NCBI GenBank assembly: GCA_019914945.1
Contig: CM034112.1
Span: forward strand, 9,144,501 to 9,208,500
Direction of reading: 5' to 3'
Source: Typha latifolia
Taxonomy: Eukaryota; Streptophyta; Magnoliopsida; Poales; Typhaceae
Length of the DNA stretch: 64,000 bases
Position numbers and translations under genes: made by a program. This document shows, one piece after another, positions 23,740-34,704 of the stretch (the stretch's first letter is position 1; each line of letters begins with the position of its first letter). The notes under the pieces are model-generated. The model had not been told where the DNA came from. It made no database searches and saw only the letters and a list, made by a program, of their open reading frames with translations.

Positions 23740-24618
23740 TTTGATCCTCTGATACACGAACCGGGTCATATCATATCACATCAAAGGGAGATTGGGCTCA
23801 ATGGATTGAGTCTAATGGTCTTATTTGGTTATTTGGTTTAGTTTATTTTGTTATTTAGTTTAGTTAGAGTCTTAGTAGGTTATGATTTTATTTAATTAGC
23901 TAAATTCAGCTCCGCGCAGTTTTGGAAAAATATTCGCAGAATATTCTACACATATCCAAATAATATCAAACTAGTTGGATAAGTTCTCCAATCTCTAGAT
24001 CTACAACTTTGATATTCACGACTTCTCCAGATTCGAAATCTATCTAAAGGAAGACTAGTTTAGTTGGTTTGTTAACTTAGTTGTTGATTTGTTAGGATTT
24101 GTTAGGATTTGTTAGAGTTGTTTAATTTAGTTGATAAGTCATAAGGTGAGTCTCTATATATATGTGGAGGAAACCCTAATTGGAGTATGTTGATAATGAT
24201 ATTGGAATTGGTTTTGGCCTTTATCTCCTCTTATACTTATCTCTAGCCAATGCGCCCTTTCCCACTTTCTTTCTTCCACCATCCAAGTTTTTGGTCGGCC
24301 TCTTCTAGCTTCTAACCTCCCTCTTCTACAACAATTTCTCCCTCTTCACACCAAAAACTAAATCTAGTATCCATCTAGCCATTGGAGGGCAATCAAGCTA
24401 GGATCTAATCGACCTTCGGCCACTATTTGATCGATATCTTGAGATCTAACCGTCCGAATTTCATGATCTTGGATTTGTTGGAAATATCTCTCCAATAACA
24501 ATAACATATCCAAAATTTAGGAGGATCCATTGGTTAGATTTTTCGCAGATTCCCTTGGAAGTTACATATTTCATCGAGTCTAGAACCGTTGCTGATCGGA
24601 TTAGGCTAATTCGCAACA
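23740..24618 (+). repeat. 5' LTR of the Ty3/Gypsy element
   Basis: It ends ...CGCAACA at 24618, two bases before a perfect primer-binding site. U3 shows a TATA region (ctctatatatatgtgg, about 24152-24167), then CT-rich R/U5. U3 matches the reversed LTR at 8570-9390. The start is approximate; a tgataca word near 23750 also occurs near the start of the 3' LTR (30587). Confidence 0.6.
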
Positions 24619-24620
24619 AC

Positions 24621-24632
24621 TGGTATCAGAGC
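24621..24632 (+). other. Primer-binding site (initiator Met tRNA)
   Basis: TGGTATCAGAGC is the standard 12-base complement to the 3' end of plant initiator methionine tRNA and marks the start of minus-strand synthesis. It lies two bases after the LTR end, as usual in plant LTR retrotransposons. Confidence 0.9.
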
Positions 24633-24634
24633 AG

Positions 24635-25925
24635 GTGAACCTCAGACCTCCATTAATGGTTGAAACAAAGAAGATAACATCAGCAAGGAAACCTATGGAG
24701 AGCACACTGACAAGGGAAGACTCAATCCGCGATGATTCTAACCGTGAGGCCGATTCCTTTGGAGAGATCACGGCAGGACCGAGTCAACCAACGTCCATGG
24801 GTGCGAATATGGATAAACTTAGGGGCATGTTCCAAACATTGCTGCATAGAGTTGACAAAATTCAAAAGGATCATAATGAATTCAAGGAATATGTCGTGAA
24901 CCGATTGGGTTCGTCATCTCCTCGACGACGATCGGAGTTTCAAAAAGGATCAGTGGTGGGACCTCATCGAACCGATACCCCACAGGTCTAGGTGCGTCAT
25001 GTAAGTGTTAATGATCTCCTCTTACATATGCCTACACATCATCCCCCACCTCCATTACAAAACCCAAGACCGGCGGTGGTGGAACCCGAGAGGCATGCGG
25101 CACTGATGCGCTTTGTCGATGAGGAGGATTGACACTTAGAGGATGAGATTGATCCCTTTGTAGATGGTGATGGACGTGCTCGAGGATTTAGAGAAGGTGA
25201 TCAACATGCCCAAAGGTTTAGAACTGAACCGAGGATCTTTTACGAACACGACAACGCTATTCGGGGGCGAACCGCATGCTTGGACTTTGCAAAATTCTAA
25301 GACGGTGATTCAACAGATTGGGTGTTTTAAGTTGAATAATACTTTAATTGTCAAGGTACAACGAAAGATGCAAAGGTTCAAATGGAAAGCTTTCACCTCC
25401 AAGTTACGGTATTGCATTGGTATAGATCGATTATTCGTGGTAGAGAATTTATCGGTTGGGTTGATTTTTGTAGGAAGACTACACAGATTTGGGACAGCGG
25501 CATATGAAGATTTTGCTACCACATTAAGCAAGATAGTTCACAGGGCGAACGTATTGGAGTACCAAGCTGAGTTTGAAAGAGTTAGTAGTCGTTGTGAGCC
25601 ACCTTGGCCCGAACCGACATTGATGAGCACATTTATTTCAGGGTGCGGGATGAGATACAAACGGATGTTTGTGCTCTTTATCCTACTACTCTTGAGGAGG
25701 CCTTTGAGAAGGCCGTGAGGATGGAGCAAAAACATAAGGCTCTCAAGATGACAGCAAAAATAAGTTGGGGCAACCTAGATGGGCGGTTTGCACTTAGAAC
25801 GCCAGCAGGAAATTCTGCGGATTCAAAAACAGCGGCTGCGAGTACTAGACCACGACCACCTTCGAGACCTTCTTTCGATGTTAGAGGAGGCACAAAACCC
25901 CCCTTTCGAACTCTCACACCTGCCT
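24635..25925 (+). pseudogene. Gypsy gag (broken)
   Basis: Gag-like sequence in several frames: an N-terminal segment (24635-24991) with a coiled Met/His/Lys-rich part, a middle segment around 25300-25560 ending ANVLEYQAEFERVSSR, and a C-terminal segment (25604-25927) with YPTTLEEAFEKAVRMEQKH and an Arg/Pro-rich tail. These match the Retrotrans_gag region of plant chromovirus-like Gypsy elements. Frameshifts and stops separate the parts. No intact CCHC zinc knuckle was found before the protease. It is not expected to make a working capsid. Confidence 0.75.
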
Positions 25926-26014
25926 AGGTGGAGGAGCGAAGAGCGAAAGGCCTTTGCTTTCGATGAGATGAACATTTCACCCCCGGTCATCGATGTTCTA
26001 AACCGATCAGGAGT

Positions 26015-26545
26015 GTGATGCTTATCGACGGTCTTGAGGTGGATGATGAGATTGTTGATGATGGAGAGTGTCCAGAGGAGGTCCATGAGGAGGTCATTGT
26101 AGAGGATGCGGAGGAAGATATCCAAGTTGAAATATCGATGTATGCATATTCGGGTACTTCCGCGCCGATGACGTTATGGGTAGACGGATTCATTAGAAAG
26201 TATTGTGTGCACATCCTCATCGATTTGAGGAGTACACACAATTTTCTAGACGAGAGGTTAGTGAGGAGATTGGGTTTGGAGGCCGAACCAACCACGCGAT
26301 TTGACGTTGCTATTAGAGACGGTACGAAGCTTAAGGCGGAGAGCTTGTGTCGCCGAGTCGGTATACAGGTACAAGGACAAGGCATCATTGTGGACTTGTA
26401 TCCGTTAGCACTGCGAGGAGTGGATATTGTCCTTGGTAAGCGGTGGTTACAGAGTTTGGGACTCGTCACATTTGATTTCCAAAGCATGTGGATGAAATTT
26501 AAACAAGGAAATAAAGATGTGCGGCTTGATGGCGTTCGGTCTTAG
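26015..26545 (+). pseudogene. Gypsy aspartic protease segment
   Basis: A 176-residue open stretch matches the retropepsin of Gypsy Pol. The catalytic triad region, normally Asp-Ser/Thr-Gly, reads LIDLRSTHNF, so the Ser and Gly are replaced by Leu-Arg while the Asp and the following STHNF are kept. Further features are VDLYPLAL, VDIVLGKRWL and WMKFKQG, in the expected order. It is followed by a stop and then RT. Confidence 0.8.
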
Positions 26546-26713
26546 CCGATTCGTGTGATATAGCCTATGGTGGGGCTGTCATGTACGTATGATTTGACCT
26601 ATCTTCTACAGTTAGAACCAGCAGGAGATGAGCCTCAAACGAGTTCAGGTACTACTATTGAATTGTCTAATTTATTAGATAACTTTTCTGGACTATTTGA
26701 GGAGTCATAGGAA

Positions 26714-27292
26714 TTGCCACCGAGGCGATCGGCAGACCATCGCATAGAGATTGTACCCGAGGCTGCACTAGCGAATGTGAGGCCATATCGGTATCCACAT
26801 GTGCAAAAAGAAGTTATCTCAAAAATGGTACCCAAGATGTTGGAGCAAGGTCTCATACAACCAGGTCATAGCTCATACTCATCCCCCGTGATTTTGGTGC
26901 GAAAAAAGAATGGAACATGGCATTTTTGTGTTGACTATCGGGCATTAAATGCTATTACCGTCAAGGACCAGTATCCTATTCCGGTTATTAAGGAGTTGCT
27001 GGATGAGCTTGCAGGGGTGACTATATTTAATAAGCTTGACTTGAGGGCCGGGTATCATCAAATTAGAGTTCACAAGGCGGATGTGCACAAAATTGTATTT
27101 CGGACTCCGAACGGGCATTATGAGTTTCGGATGATGCCTTTTGGTCTCACCAATACTCCAGCTATATTTTAAGGCCTCATTAATGATACATTTTAGCCCT
27201 TATTGCGAAGGTATGTCTTGATATTCTTTGACGATATTTTGGTGTATAGTAGGACCTAATTGAAGCATCGGAGGCATTTGGAGGATGTGCTG
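26714..27292 (+). pseudogene. Gypsy reverse transcriptase, N-terminal part
   Basis: Matches RT fingers and palm: HFCVDYRALNAITVKDQYPIP, NKLDLRAGYHQIRV and FGLTNTPAIF. A stop follows at 27170, then the catalytic-site region FFDDILVYS is still readable around 27219-27250, in a line with LKHRRHLEDVL. The reading is cut at 27292 by the solo LTR insertion and resumes at 29197. Confidence 0.85.
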
Positions 27293-29196
27293 TATAACAA
27301 CCCAACCTTAAAAACAAATTAATTAATTTTGGGCACGATGTGGCAGGCCACACTATGGCCGGCCTCGTGTCCATTCAAGCTGCTCATGCAGCTTGCGTGG
27401 TGGAGCGCCACGCCCCCACTGTCGCTGCCGCAGCCAATCGGTCGCGGCGAGCCCCGACACTGCTGCTACCTCTCCTCCACCGCCTTCTTTCTCTCTTTAA
27501 ATCTCTCTTTCTCTCTCTTGGCGACTCTCTCACTCTACTCTCCCTCTATTCTCTCTCGCACTCCTTCCTCTCCCCATTGCCGACGTCGACCCGCCGCCAC
27601 CTCCCTGAAGCCGCCGCCGCCGATCCCAAACCCCTTTATGTGAGACCTTGTAGACCCTGACGATGAGTTGATGTTTGACTGACGGATGTGAGAGATACGT
27701 GGTTTGTGTCTCCTGATCAGACTGTGAGTAGTCTTATCCCCTAGACGTCTTTCTCAAATTAGGTTATAGTATATATTATGTGCATGCATGTTTTGGCCTC
27801 CAACATAATTATATGACTTTATCTAAAGATGATTATAGTCGAGCATATTTTTATCATACATAGAATTAGGCTGATCTTGGATATGAGTATGGTGATGATA
27901 AATAGAGATGATTAGAGATGATTATACTGTTATGACTTTGTGTCGGAGTGATTTTTAGTATGAGTGTGCATGTGATAGACTAGCAGGATATGCATGTGTT
28001 AGATATATGGTTGGAGTCTACATTGCATTATTTTTCTCTTGATTTCTATTCCACCTAAATTCCTATTATGCATTGACTCGTTATCGTACTGGATATATGC
28101 ATGTTATCTGGCATTTAGAAGGAAAGCATAAAATATGATTGATAGGATATTTGATAGAAAGCGGGAGGATACCCGAGTATGCTCTGAGCCTTCGGACATG
28201 ATGTTGAGACCGGGTACTAGGTGGTGACTATGCACGGTGGTATAGTATGATGATATTATACTGAGATGTTGATGATGATTGTGATGTTGAGAAATGCAAA
28301 TGATTTCATTATCATTTGGTTACCTGATTATCGAGTGATCAATATACATCATATATGATTGCATTTGATATCATAGCATGGTCATGATCGGCATGCATCA
28401 TGTGTCTTATTTGAGAGAGGGTTATGATGATAGTATGATATGGAGATTTGTTTACTCATTGTCGAGGATTATATATTTTTTATCAGTTATGACATGTTAT
28501 CTACATTTTAATTATATATTATTGAGGTTACATTTATGCACTCAATCATGACATGATGCTCTTTCGATTCATATTATTTCAGTACATGATTTACTTTTTG
28601 TTAGGCTTCACTGATTTGAGGTAAGGCCTATTCACTGAGCCTTTTGCTCATGACTCTTTTATTTCTTTTTTTAACCCCCACAGATATTATGGTATGTGAT
28701 ACCGACTTGAGATATCATGTTAAGATATTTTAGAGAAAAGATGAGGTGAGCTATAGATGCGAGACGGTATAGATGATAGTTTATATAGAAATTGAGTTGT
28801 ACTAGTATTTGATATTTGTACTCTTTTATATTAGACGGTGATTTGTATAATACAAGTCAAATCATGGCGTACTCTTATATTAGTTATTTTAGTTGTATCT
28901 TGATGGTTTGTTGTGGCTTGTGTGGGTCATGTCAGATTATATAGTGGTCTAGTGTATAGTATTGTGGACTTGGATATTCATATATTAACAGGTTTAGTTG
29001 GTTACTAATATAATTTATTTGGTGATGGATTATGTGATCATGGATAAGTTAGCAAGTTTTATTTGGTGATGTCATGATATTATGTGCACATGAGAGTATC
29101 TGTGCGTAACGGGCCCTACTCGACCTATCGTGTGCGCCGCGCGTGTCGTGTGGGCGTGCGGGCGTGCACGTGCCCGTGCTGGACAGAGGCGTTACA
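27293..29196 (+). mobile_element. 1904-bp solo LTR inserted in the Gypsy RT
   Basis: The element starts TATAACAACCC and ends GGCGTTACA and is flanked by perfect 5-bp duplications TGCTG at 27288-27292 and 29197-29201. The RT sequence is interrupted exactly here. The canonical TG start is mutated to TA. Inside are a CT/Pro-rich leader-like section (27330-27640), which gives the low-complexity ORFs, and a long AT-rich part. No coding domains. It is the same structural type as the solo LTR in intron 8 and the fragment at 1-1634. Confidence 0.88.
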
Positions 29197-30557
29197 TGCT
29201 GAATTTATTGAAGTAAAACTAATTGAAGATCAAGAAGTCCAAGTGCCTATGGGGAGTACCACAAGTGGAGTATTTAGGTTATATCATTTCAGCGGATGGT
29301 GTCGCGGCGGATCCTCAAAAGGTTGCATGCATGACTGCTTGGCCTATTCCTACTACTACCACTGAATTGAGAGGATTTTACGGGATACTATCATCATTTC
29401 ATCGCCGGATATGGCAAGATCGCTGCTCTTCTCACTTTTTTGTTGAAGAATGACTCTTTTAGATGGACGGATGAAGTACTACAGCCTTTACCTATACCGG
29501 ACCGTGTTTGGGAAGACATTTCTATGGACTTCATAGAGGGTCTTCCACTGGTACGTGGTTATTCCATTATCTTGGTGGTGGTTGACGGATTGAGTAAGTA
29601 AGCGTATTTTTTGGCATTGTCACATCCGTTTTCAGCTAAGTCGGTGGCCGAATTTTTTGTTAGAGATGTTGCTCGGTTACACATGGTATGCCACACACTA
29701 TTGTCTCGGATCGTGATCGTGTATTTATGAGCGATTTTTGGACGAAGTTTTTCAGATTGCAGGGGACTCGATTGAACTTCAGTTCGGCCTACTATCCACA
29801 GACGGACGGTCAAATCGAGGTGGTCAATCGAGGCATTGAGCAGTACTTGAAGTGCTTTGTTGGAGAGATGCCGAGACGATGGTTGGAGTTCTTACCATAG
29901 GTATAGTGATCCTACAACACCGCCTACCATAGCAGCATTGGCATGACTCCATTTGAGGTGGTGTATGGACGCACGGCTTCGACGTTACGCGCTTATGATC
30001 TAGTGGCATTGGCAGATCGGATGGAGGTGGACTTAGCGTTGATAGATAGAGACATCACATTGAGGAGGTTGTGTGCTTATCTTAAACTTGCTCAAAACTG
30101 CATGAAGCAAATTATGATCGTAACTATAGGGAGCAGGAATTCGACATTGGCAGTTGGGTGTTTGTGAGGGTGCAACCATATTGACAGGTGACACTACATC
30201 CGATGCGTAACCAAAAGTTAGCTCATCAATACTTTGGTCTATTTTGGGTGTTGGAGCGTATTGGTCCGGTTGCATATCGTTTGGTGCTGTTGGAGAGGTC
30301 AAGAGTGCATCCTGCCTTCTATGTTTCATTACTGAGGGAGTGGATTGGAGATCATGAGGTCGTTGAATCAGTTCTACCAGAGCCATTATAGGAGACAAAG
30401 ATCGTTGAGCCAGTTCGTGTACTTGCTAGACGCCGAGGACGACATGGTATGGATTGGAGATGGAGATTCTAGTTGAGTGGCTTAGCAAGCCATTTGATGA
30501 GGCTACATGGGAATTGAAGACTGACATTTTGGAGTATTTTCCCAACTTTACACCTTG
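29197..30557 (+). pseudogene. Gypsy RT end, integrase and C-terminal remains
   Basis: RT resumes with KKSKCLWGVPQVEYLGYIIS and [11 protein letters not shown]. At about 29455-29490 it jumps directly to the integrase core ([20 protein letters not shown]), so RNase H and the zinc-binding HHCC domain are deleted. The core continues through PHTIVSDRDRVFMSDFW, SSAYYPQTDGQIEVVNR and MTPFEVVYGR, and ends with VHPAFYVSLLREWIGDHEV. A final degenerate segment (about 30450-30557, e.g. FDEATWEL) is the chromodomain-like tail of chromovirus elements. Several stops and frameshifts; not functional. Confidence 0.82.
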
Positions 30558-30560
30558 AGA

Positions 30561-30577
30561 GGAAGGTGGGGGAAACG
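30561..30577 (+). other. Polypurine tract
   Basis: GGAAGGTGGGGGAAACG directly precedes the TGG start of the 3' LTR, the expected place of the plus-strand primer. Confidence 0.7.
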
Positions 30578-31378
30578 TGGTAGGCTGATACATTTAGTTA
30601 GGATTTTTTTTACTGTATTAGTTGTTTATTTTCATTAAAATAAAATTTATGTAGGTTGCATTCAAAAGCAGGAGGCGTCATGTTCGAACGTCCTTGCGAA
30701 CGCCTGCATCAGGTTCGCAAATACAGAGAACGCATATGCTTGCATCGCGTTCGCACATACAAAGTACGCCTTTTGTGCATTCGAACGCGATCGGGCGCGT
30801 TCGAACGCGATCGGCGAGAATCCTTTAGAATTATAGTTACTTATTGTGTTAGAACTTGTTAGCTAGACTATATATATATGTGGATGGCGGCCAAATTCAT
30901 AATGCTATTAGAATATTGATTTATTGCCTCTCTATCATTTATCTACCTGAATCTTCCTCCTCCCTCTTCACCATCCTTCCACCTCTACCATTGGCAAGGT
31001 TTCTCATAACTTCTAATCTCCCTCGACTGTCGAGTCACCCATCTTCTTTGGGATCTCGACCACTTCGTTCCTTTCGTCTATATCCCTTAATCACATCTAC
31101 CATCCACCTCCATCTCCATACCCATCCATAACCCTAACATCCACTCCCTCCGTCACCACCACCATCACCCACGTTATTTTATGTTTTCGCCCCAATTTTA
31201 GTCCGAATCTGTGAAAGGCGTAAATACGAAAGTTGTATAAGGAAGTTACGAATCGAATCCACTTGGTTTCGCAATTTTATGACTATCGGAGAATATCTAA
31301 CAAATATTTTCCCACGGTTGCACGGACTGATTCCTACAATAAATTCAGATTTTTAAGGAATTATTCTGTGACCCATCA
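30578..31378 (+). repeat. 3' LTR of the Gypsy element, followed by a PBS
   Basis: Starts TGGTAGGCTGATACA after the polypurine tract. It has a TATA region near 30868-30884 (ctatatatatatgtggatgg), then CT-rich U5 like the 5' LTR, but overall the two LTRs are strongly diverged. A GTTCGAACG-rich part (30680-30825) has no clear match in the 5' LTR. Because a PBS follows it, this LTR also acts as the left end of a second, truncated element copy. Confidence 0.65.
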
Positions 31379-31381
31379 ATC

Positions 31382-31457
31382 TGGTATCAGAGCCTATCAA
31401 TTGATATCAGAGCCTATCAGTTTGGTATCAGAGCCCATCAAATTGGTATCAGAGTCC
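31382..31457 (+). repeat. Four tandem primer-binding-site units
   Basis: Units start at 31382, 31402, 31422 and 31443. Each contains TGGTATCAGAG(C/T)C or TGATATCAGAGCC followed by tatcaat/tatcagt/catcaaat. The unit is about 20 bp, so the initiator-tRNA primer site itself is repeated, in place of the single site expected after an LTR. Confidence 0.9.
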
Positions 31458-33765
31458 TAACATCCTCCTTTATTCATACAAAAGCATTGATTTTTAATTT
31501 TCTTCTTGATCTTTTAAGTTAATAATTAGTCTCCAAATTTCTTGGAAGTACAATCCTTGGAAATTTATTTGTGACGGCATTATATCTTAAAAAGAGAATT
31601 TCCAAGAGTTATCTATATCTTGGTAGGAAAATACTATATTAAAAATAGCTTCTAGCATCTTGCCTTGTAAACTTAAATTCTTGTTTTGATTCCACTACTT
31701 TTTAAAATTTCCTAACATTTATTTTCTCTAATTTCTTTTCAAACTCTTAAACAGTGTATGCACTAGCACCCCTGTGTGTGTGCGCTATCCTTGTATTTTT
31801 TTTTTACTTTGAAAATTTTACTAAAATTGGCTTACATATGCCTCTCATACTATCCATTTTTAACATTAGGCAATATATGTTTAAAGGTTTAAACCAAGCC
31901 CTACAATAAGAAAATAAAAAGGGTTAATTACACTTCACCCTTTATTGATTTGGCTTAATTTTACAAAGTTACTGTGTATTTTTAACTTAAGCACTTAACC
32001 CTGCATATGGTTAATTCTGATTAAAGCGCATCAGTATCATATTAGAAGTCGAATTTGAAAATCCTTAATATAAACAAAGTTGTAGAAGATTAGATAGGCT
32101 TTCCAATACATTTAAAATAGTATCAAAAGGGGTCTATTTCATTATAGCTATAAGTAAAACACTGAACTGTCAAGCATTTTACTTTTAGACGAGTCCAATA
32201 TTGATTATATCCACATTGTTCTAAGTAAACACTGATCTTAATACCGGTTTTATTGAAAGAAAAATATGCTAAAAAATTCAGCACTTTACTACGGGAAGAT
32301 AACTTGGACATATGATATAGTGTTATGAAGATGAAAGAAAGTCGAATGTAATTATTTTGATTGAAACTTAGTCGGACCTCAAACAGGAAGATATAGATAA
32401 AAATATATATAAAAAATTTGTAGGATCGTAAATTTTTGCTTAGTTATCTATTTTAATTATAAAATATGTCATTGTGAAGATATAGAAAAAATCTAGAAGT
32501 TGGAATTGTATAGCTATTCCTCGCAACCAACTGCGAGTTACCATCCAGAGGATCACGTTTTAGACCCTGTAGTTTATTTATTCCCTCTCTCTCTCTCTCT
32601 CTCTCTCTTAATTCTCTCCCTCCAAGTCATGGCGGACCTATGTCAACCACTGCCGCTTACCTCCTCATCTGCTCGGCGTCTCTCGTATATGAGAGAGTAT
32701 CTACCTCCCTCTTCCTCTATACAATCGATACCATCTTCATCCACCACCACCATCACTCGGCCACCTATCCATCATTCATTCCAGTAGTAGAATCGTTCAT
32801 CCATCGTCTATCTACCAATCTACCTAATTTCATCCATTTCTAATGATCGGATCTCTGGCTAACCACCACCACCGTCGGCTTTCACGTTTCTTATCAAAAT
32901 TGATATGGACTTCTCATATTTTTGTGAGTCCAAATCTACGATCAACAATTGATTACAGTATTTAGGCACTATCATTGTGCTCAAAATCGCAAGAAAAGGA
33001 TGATAATTTCTCCAAATTTTACAGTTAAATTTTTTTTCCTAATTTTTATGATAAAATGCTCATTTGTTAGCGTTTTCTAAAATGTACAATGTTGAACAAT
33101 TTTACGTTTTATCACAAAAATATTTCGATGTTTTTTCATAAATTTAGTATCTTACTTAGAGCTACAGTCAAATATACCTATTTTAATATTAAGTTTAGGA
33201 GTTATCTATTTAGATAAATAAAATTAAAAAGAGGGCTAGTTTGGTCAAAAACTCATGAACTAATCTAAACATCCAAATAGTTAAAACTTAATGCATCATT
33301 TATTTTAAAAATAATGTCAATTCTACAATATATTCGGCTTTGTTATTCTCAAAATAAGAATTTTCTTTTAAAAATAACTATTCTTATATTCATTTGGATT
33401 TTAAAATAATGGTATAATAATTATTTTTAATATGATATAAAGTGGAGAAAAAGATAGAATAAAATTATTTTATTTTTTATGAAATTATCATAAATACTCT
33501 GTGTTAATATAAAGTAGGTTGATGAGACATATATGAAGAATAAATTAGTAATTGAGTTAGTGTGTGATATAAGATATAATTTTAATAAATAGTATTTATA
33601 TTTTAAAATTAAATTATTATAATGATCAGCTGTTATCGTATAATAAAGATTATATTTCAAAAGATCTAGAAGGGCATAGAAGGAAAAAAATACCTTTCTA
33701 AACTGTACGTTTTCTTGGATTAAATCTAAATGGTACGTTAGGGGAGAGAGAGTGAGAGAGAGAGG
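31458..33765. other. AT-rich intergenic DNA with repeat fragments
   Basis: No gene recognised. 31920-32350 resembles a decayed repeat. 32495-32870 has a CT microsatellite (32584-32608) and CT/Pro-rich text like a Gypsy R/U5 fragment. 33235-33262 (ctagtttggtcaaaaactca) matches the end of the Mutator-like MITE at 47062-47460, so it is probably a remnant of that family. 33660-33765 holds the promoter and GA-rich leader of maMYB. Confidence 0.5.
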
Positions 33766-34704
33766 ATGGATTTTTTCGAAGACGAAGCGCGGCCGCGGTT
33801 CGTCTTCCGCGGTGGGAGCGGCGGCGGCGCCACTTCCGCCGAACAGAACTCCGACACATTAGGATTCTCCAAGCTGCACTTCTTCTTATGTCTGTCAGCC
33901 GCCTCCGTCGTCCTCCTTGCCGCTTTCTCCCTCGTCTCGTCCTCCCAAACACTCGCCACTTTCCTCCTCTGGTCCGCCCTCTCCCTTCTCCTCGCCCCCT
34001 TCGCTCCCTCCTCTGTCACAGGCGGCGACATCCACGTCGGCGCCGGCGATCTACTCCCCGACCCCACACCGTCGCCGACTCCGACCGAACCCTCCTCGAT
34101 CCCCGCTCGTCGCTCCCGATCTCGCAAGACAATCGACTCCCAACCCCCTTCCTTACCTCCAATCGCTCCCAAAGCCTTAGAACAAAACAGATCCGAGGAG
34201 AAGTCCCTAGATCCGGATCCCAATACGAATCGAGATTCGGTCGGAGGAGACGAGAAGGAGTGGACTGACGACGACCTCGATCTCCTCAAGAAGCAGATCG
34301 CTAAGAATCCGGTCGGGAAGCCGCAGAGGTGGGAGCGGATAGCCGAAGCCTTCCGTGGCCGGCATGCATTAGATTCCGTGATCCGGACGGCGAAATCTCT
34401 ACCAGATAAGAGACCGACGGATTCGTTTCAGCAATTCTTGAAGCATCGGAAACCGCTGGATAAAAGAACAGAAGCGGATAAAAATGAGATTTTGATGGAG
34501 GACTCGGATGATTTGGAGAAGAAGGAATGGAGTGCAGGAGACGATCTTGCGCTGCTCAACGCATTGAAGGTGTTTCCAAAAGATGCGACAATGAGATGGG
34601 AGAAGATTGCAGCGGCAGTACCAGGGAAGTCGAAGGCCGGCTGCATCAAACGAGTTGCTGAGCTGAAGAAGGATTTCCGGAGCTCCAAGGCTTCTGAATC
34701 ATAG
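33766..34704 (+). CDS. MAMYB: Membrane-anchored MYB/SANT protein (maMYB)
   Basis: A single-exon ORF of 312 residues. The acidic N-terminus MDFFEDEARPRF is followed by two hydrophobic segments (about 36-57 and 62-82), then a Pro/Ser linker and two SANT/MYB-like repeats: 165-212 (EWTDDDLDLL ... RWERIAEAF) and 253-304 (EWSAGDDLALL ... RWEKIAAAVPGKS). This layout and length match the Arabidopsis membrane-anchored MYB, which is tail-embedded in the endoplasmic reticulum and affects root-hair elongation through its SANT repeats. The second repeat resembles the SANT domains of DnaJ/ZRF-type proteins. The leader just before the ATG is a GA repeat (33740-33764). GC content is high at the 5' half. No TATA box stands out. 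Confidence 0.88.
   Translation: MDFFEDEARPRFVFRGGSGGGATSAEQNSDTLGFSKLHFFLCLSAASVVLLAAFSLVSSSQTLATFLLWSALSLLLAPFAPSSVTGGDIHVGAGDLLPDPTPSPTPTEPSSIPARRSRSRKTIDSQPPSLPPIAPKALEQNRSEEKSLDPDPNTNRDSVGGDEKEWTDDDLDLLKKQIAKNPVGKPQRWERIAEAFRGRHALDSVIRTAKSLPDKRPTDSFQQFLKHRKPLDKRTEADKNEILMEDSDDLEKKEWSAGDDLALLNALKVFPKDATMRWEKIAAAVPGKSKAGCIKRVAELKKDFRSSKASES

Noticed and set aside
27329..27660. Two overlapping Ser/Pro/Leu-rich ORFs of about 105 residues
   Set aside because: They lie in the CT-rich part of the solo LTR; composition follows base content.
29084..29365. 93-residue ORF across the solo LTR/RT boundary
   Set aside because: A chance join of the LTR end with out-of-frame RT; the 5-bp duplication marks a transposon boundary.
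31382..31457. tRNA gene fragments
   Set aside because: Only the 12-base complement of the tRNA 3' end is present; there is no cloverleaf. They are primer-binding sites.
33738..34289. 183-residue antisense ORF and two alternative-frame ORFs across maMYB
   Set aside because: Shadows of a GC-rich coding region; the + strand 312-residue frame has the SANT repeats.
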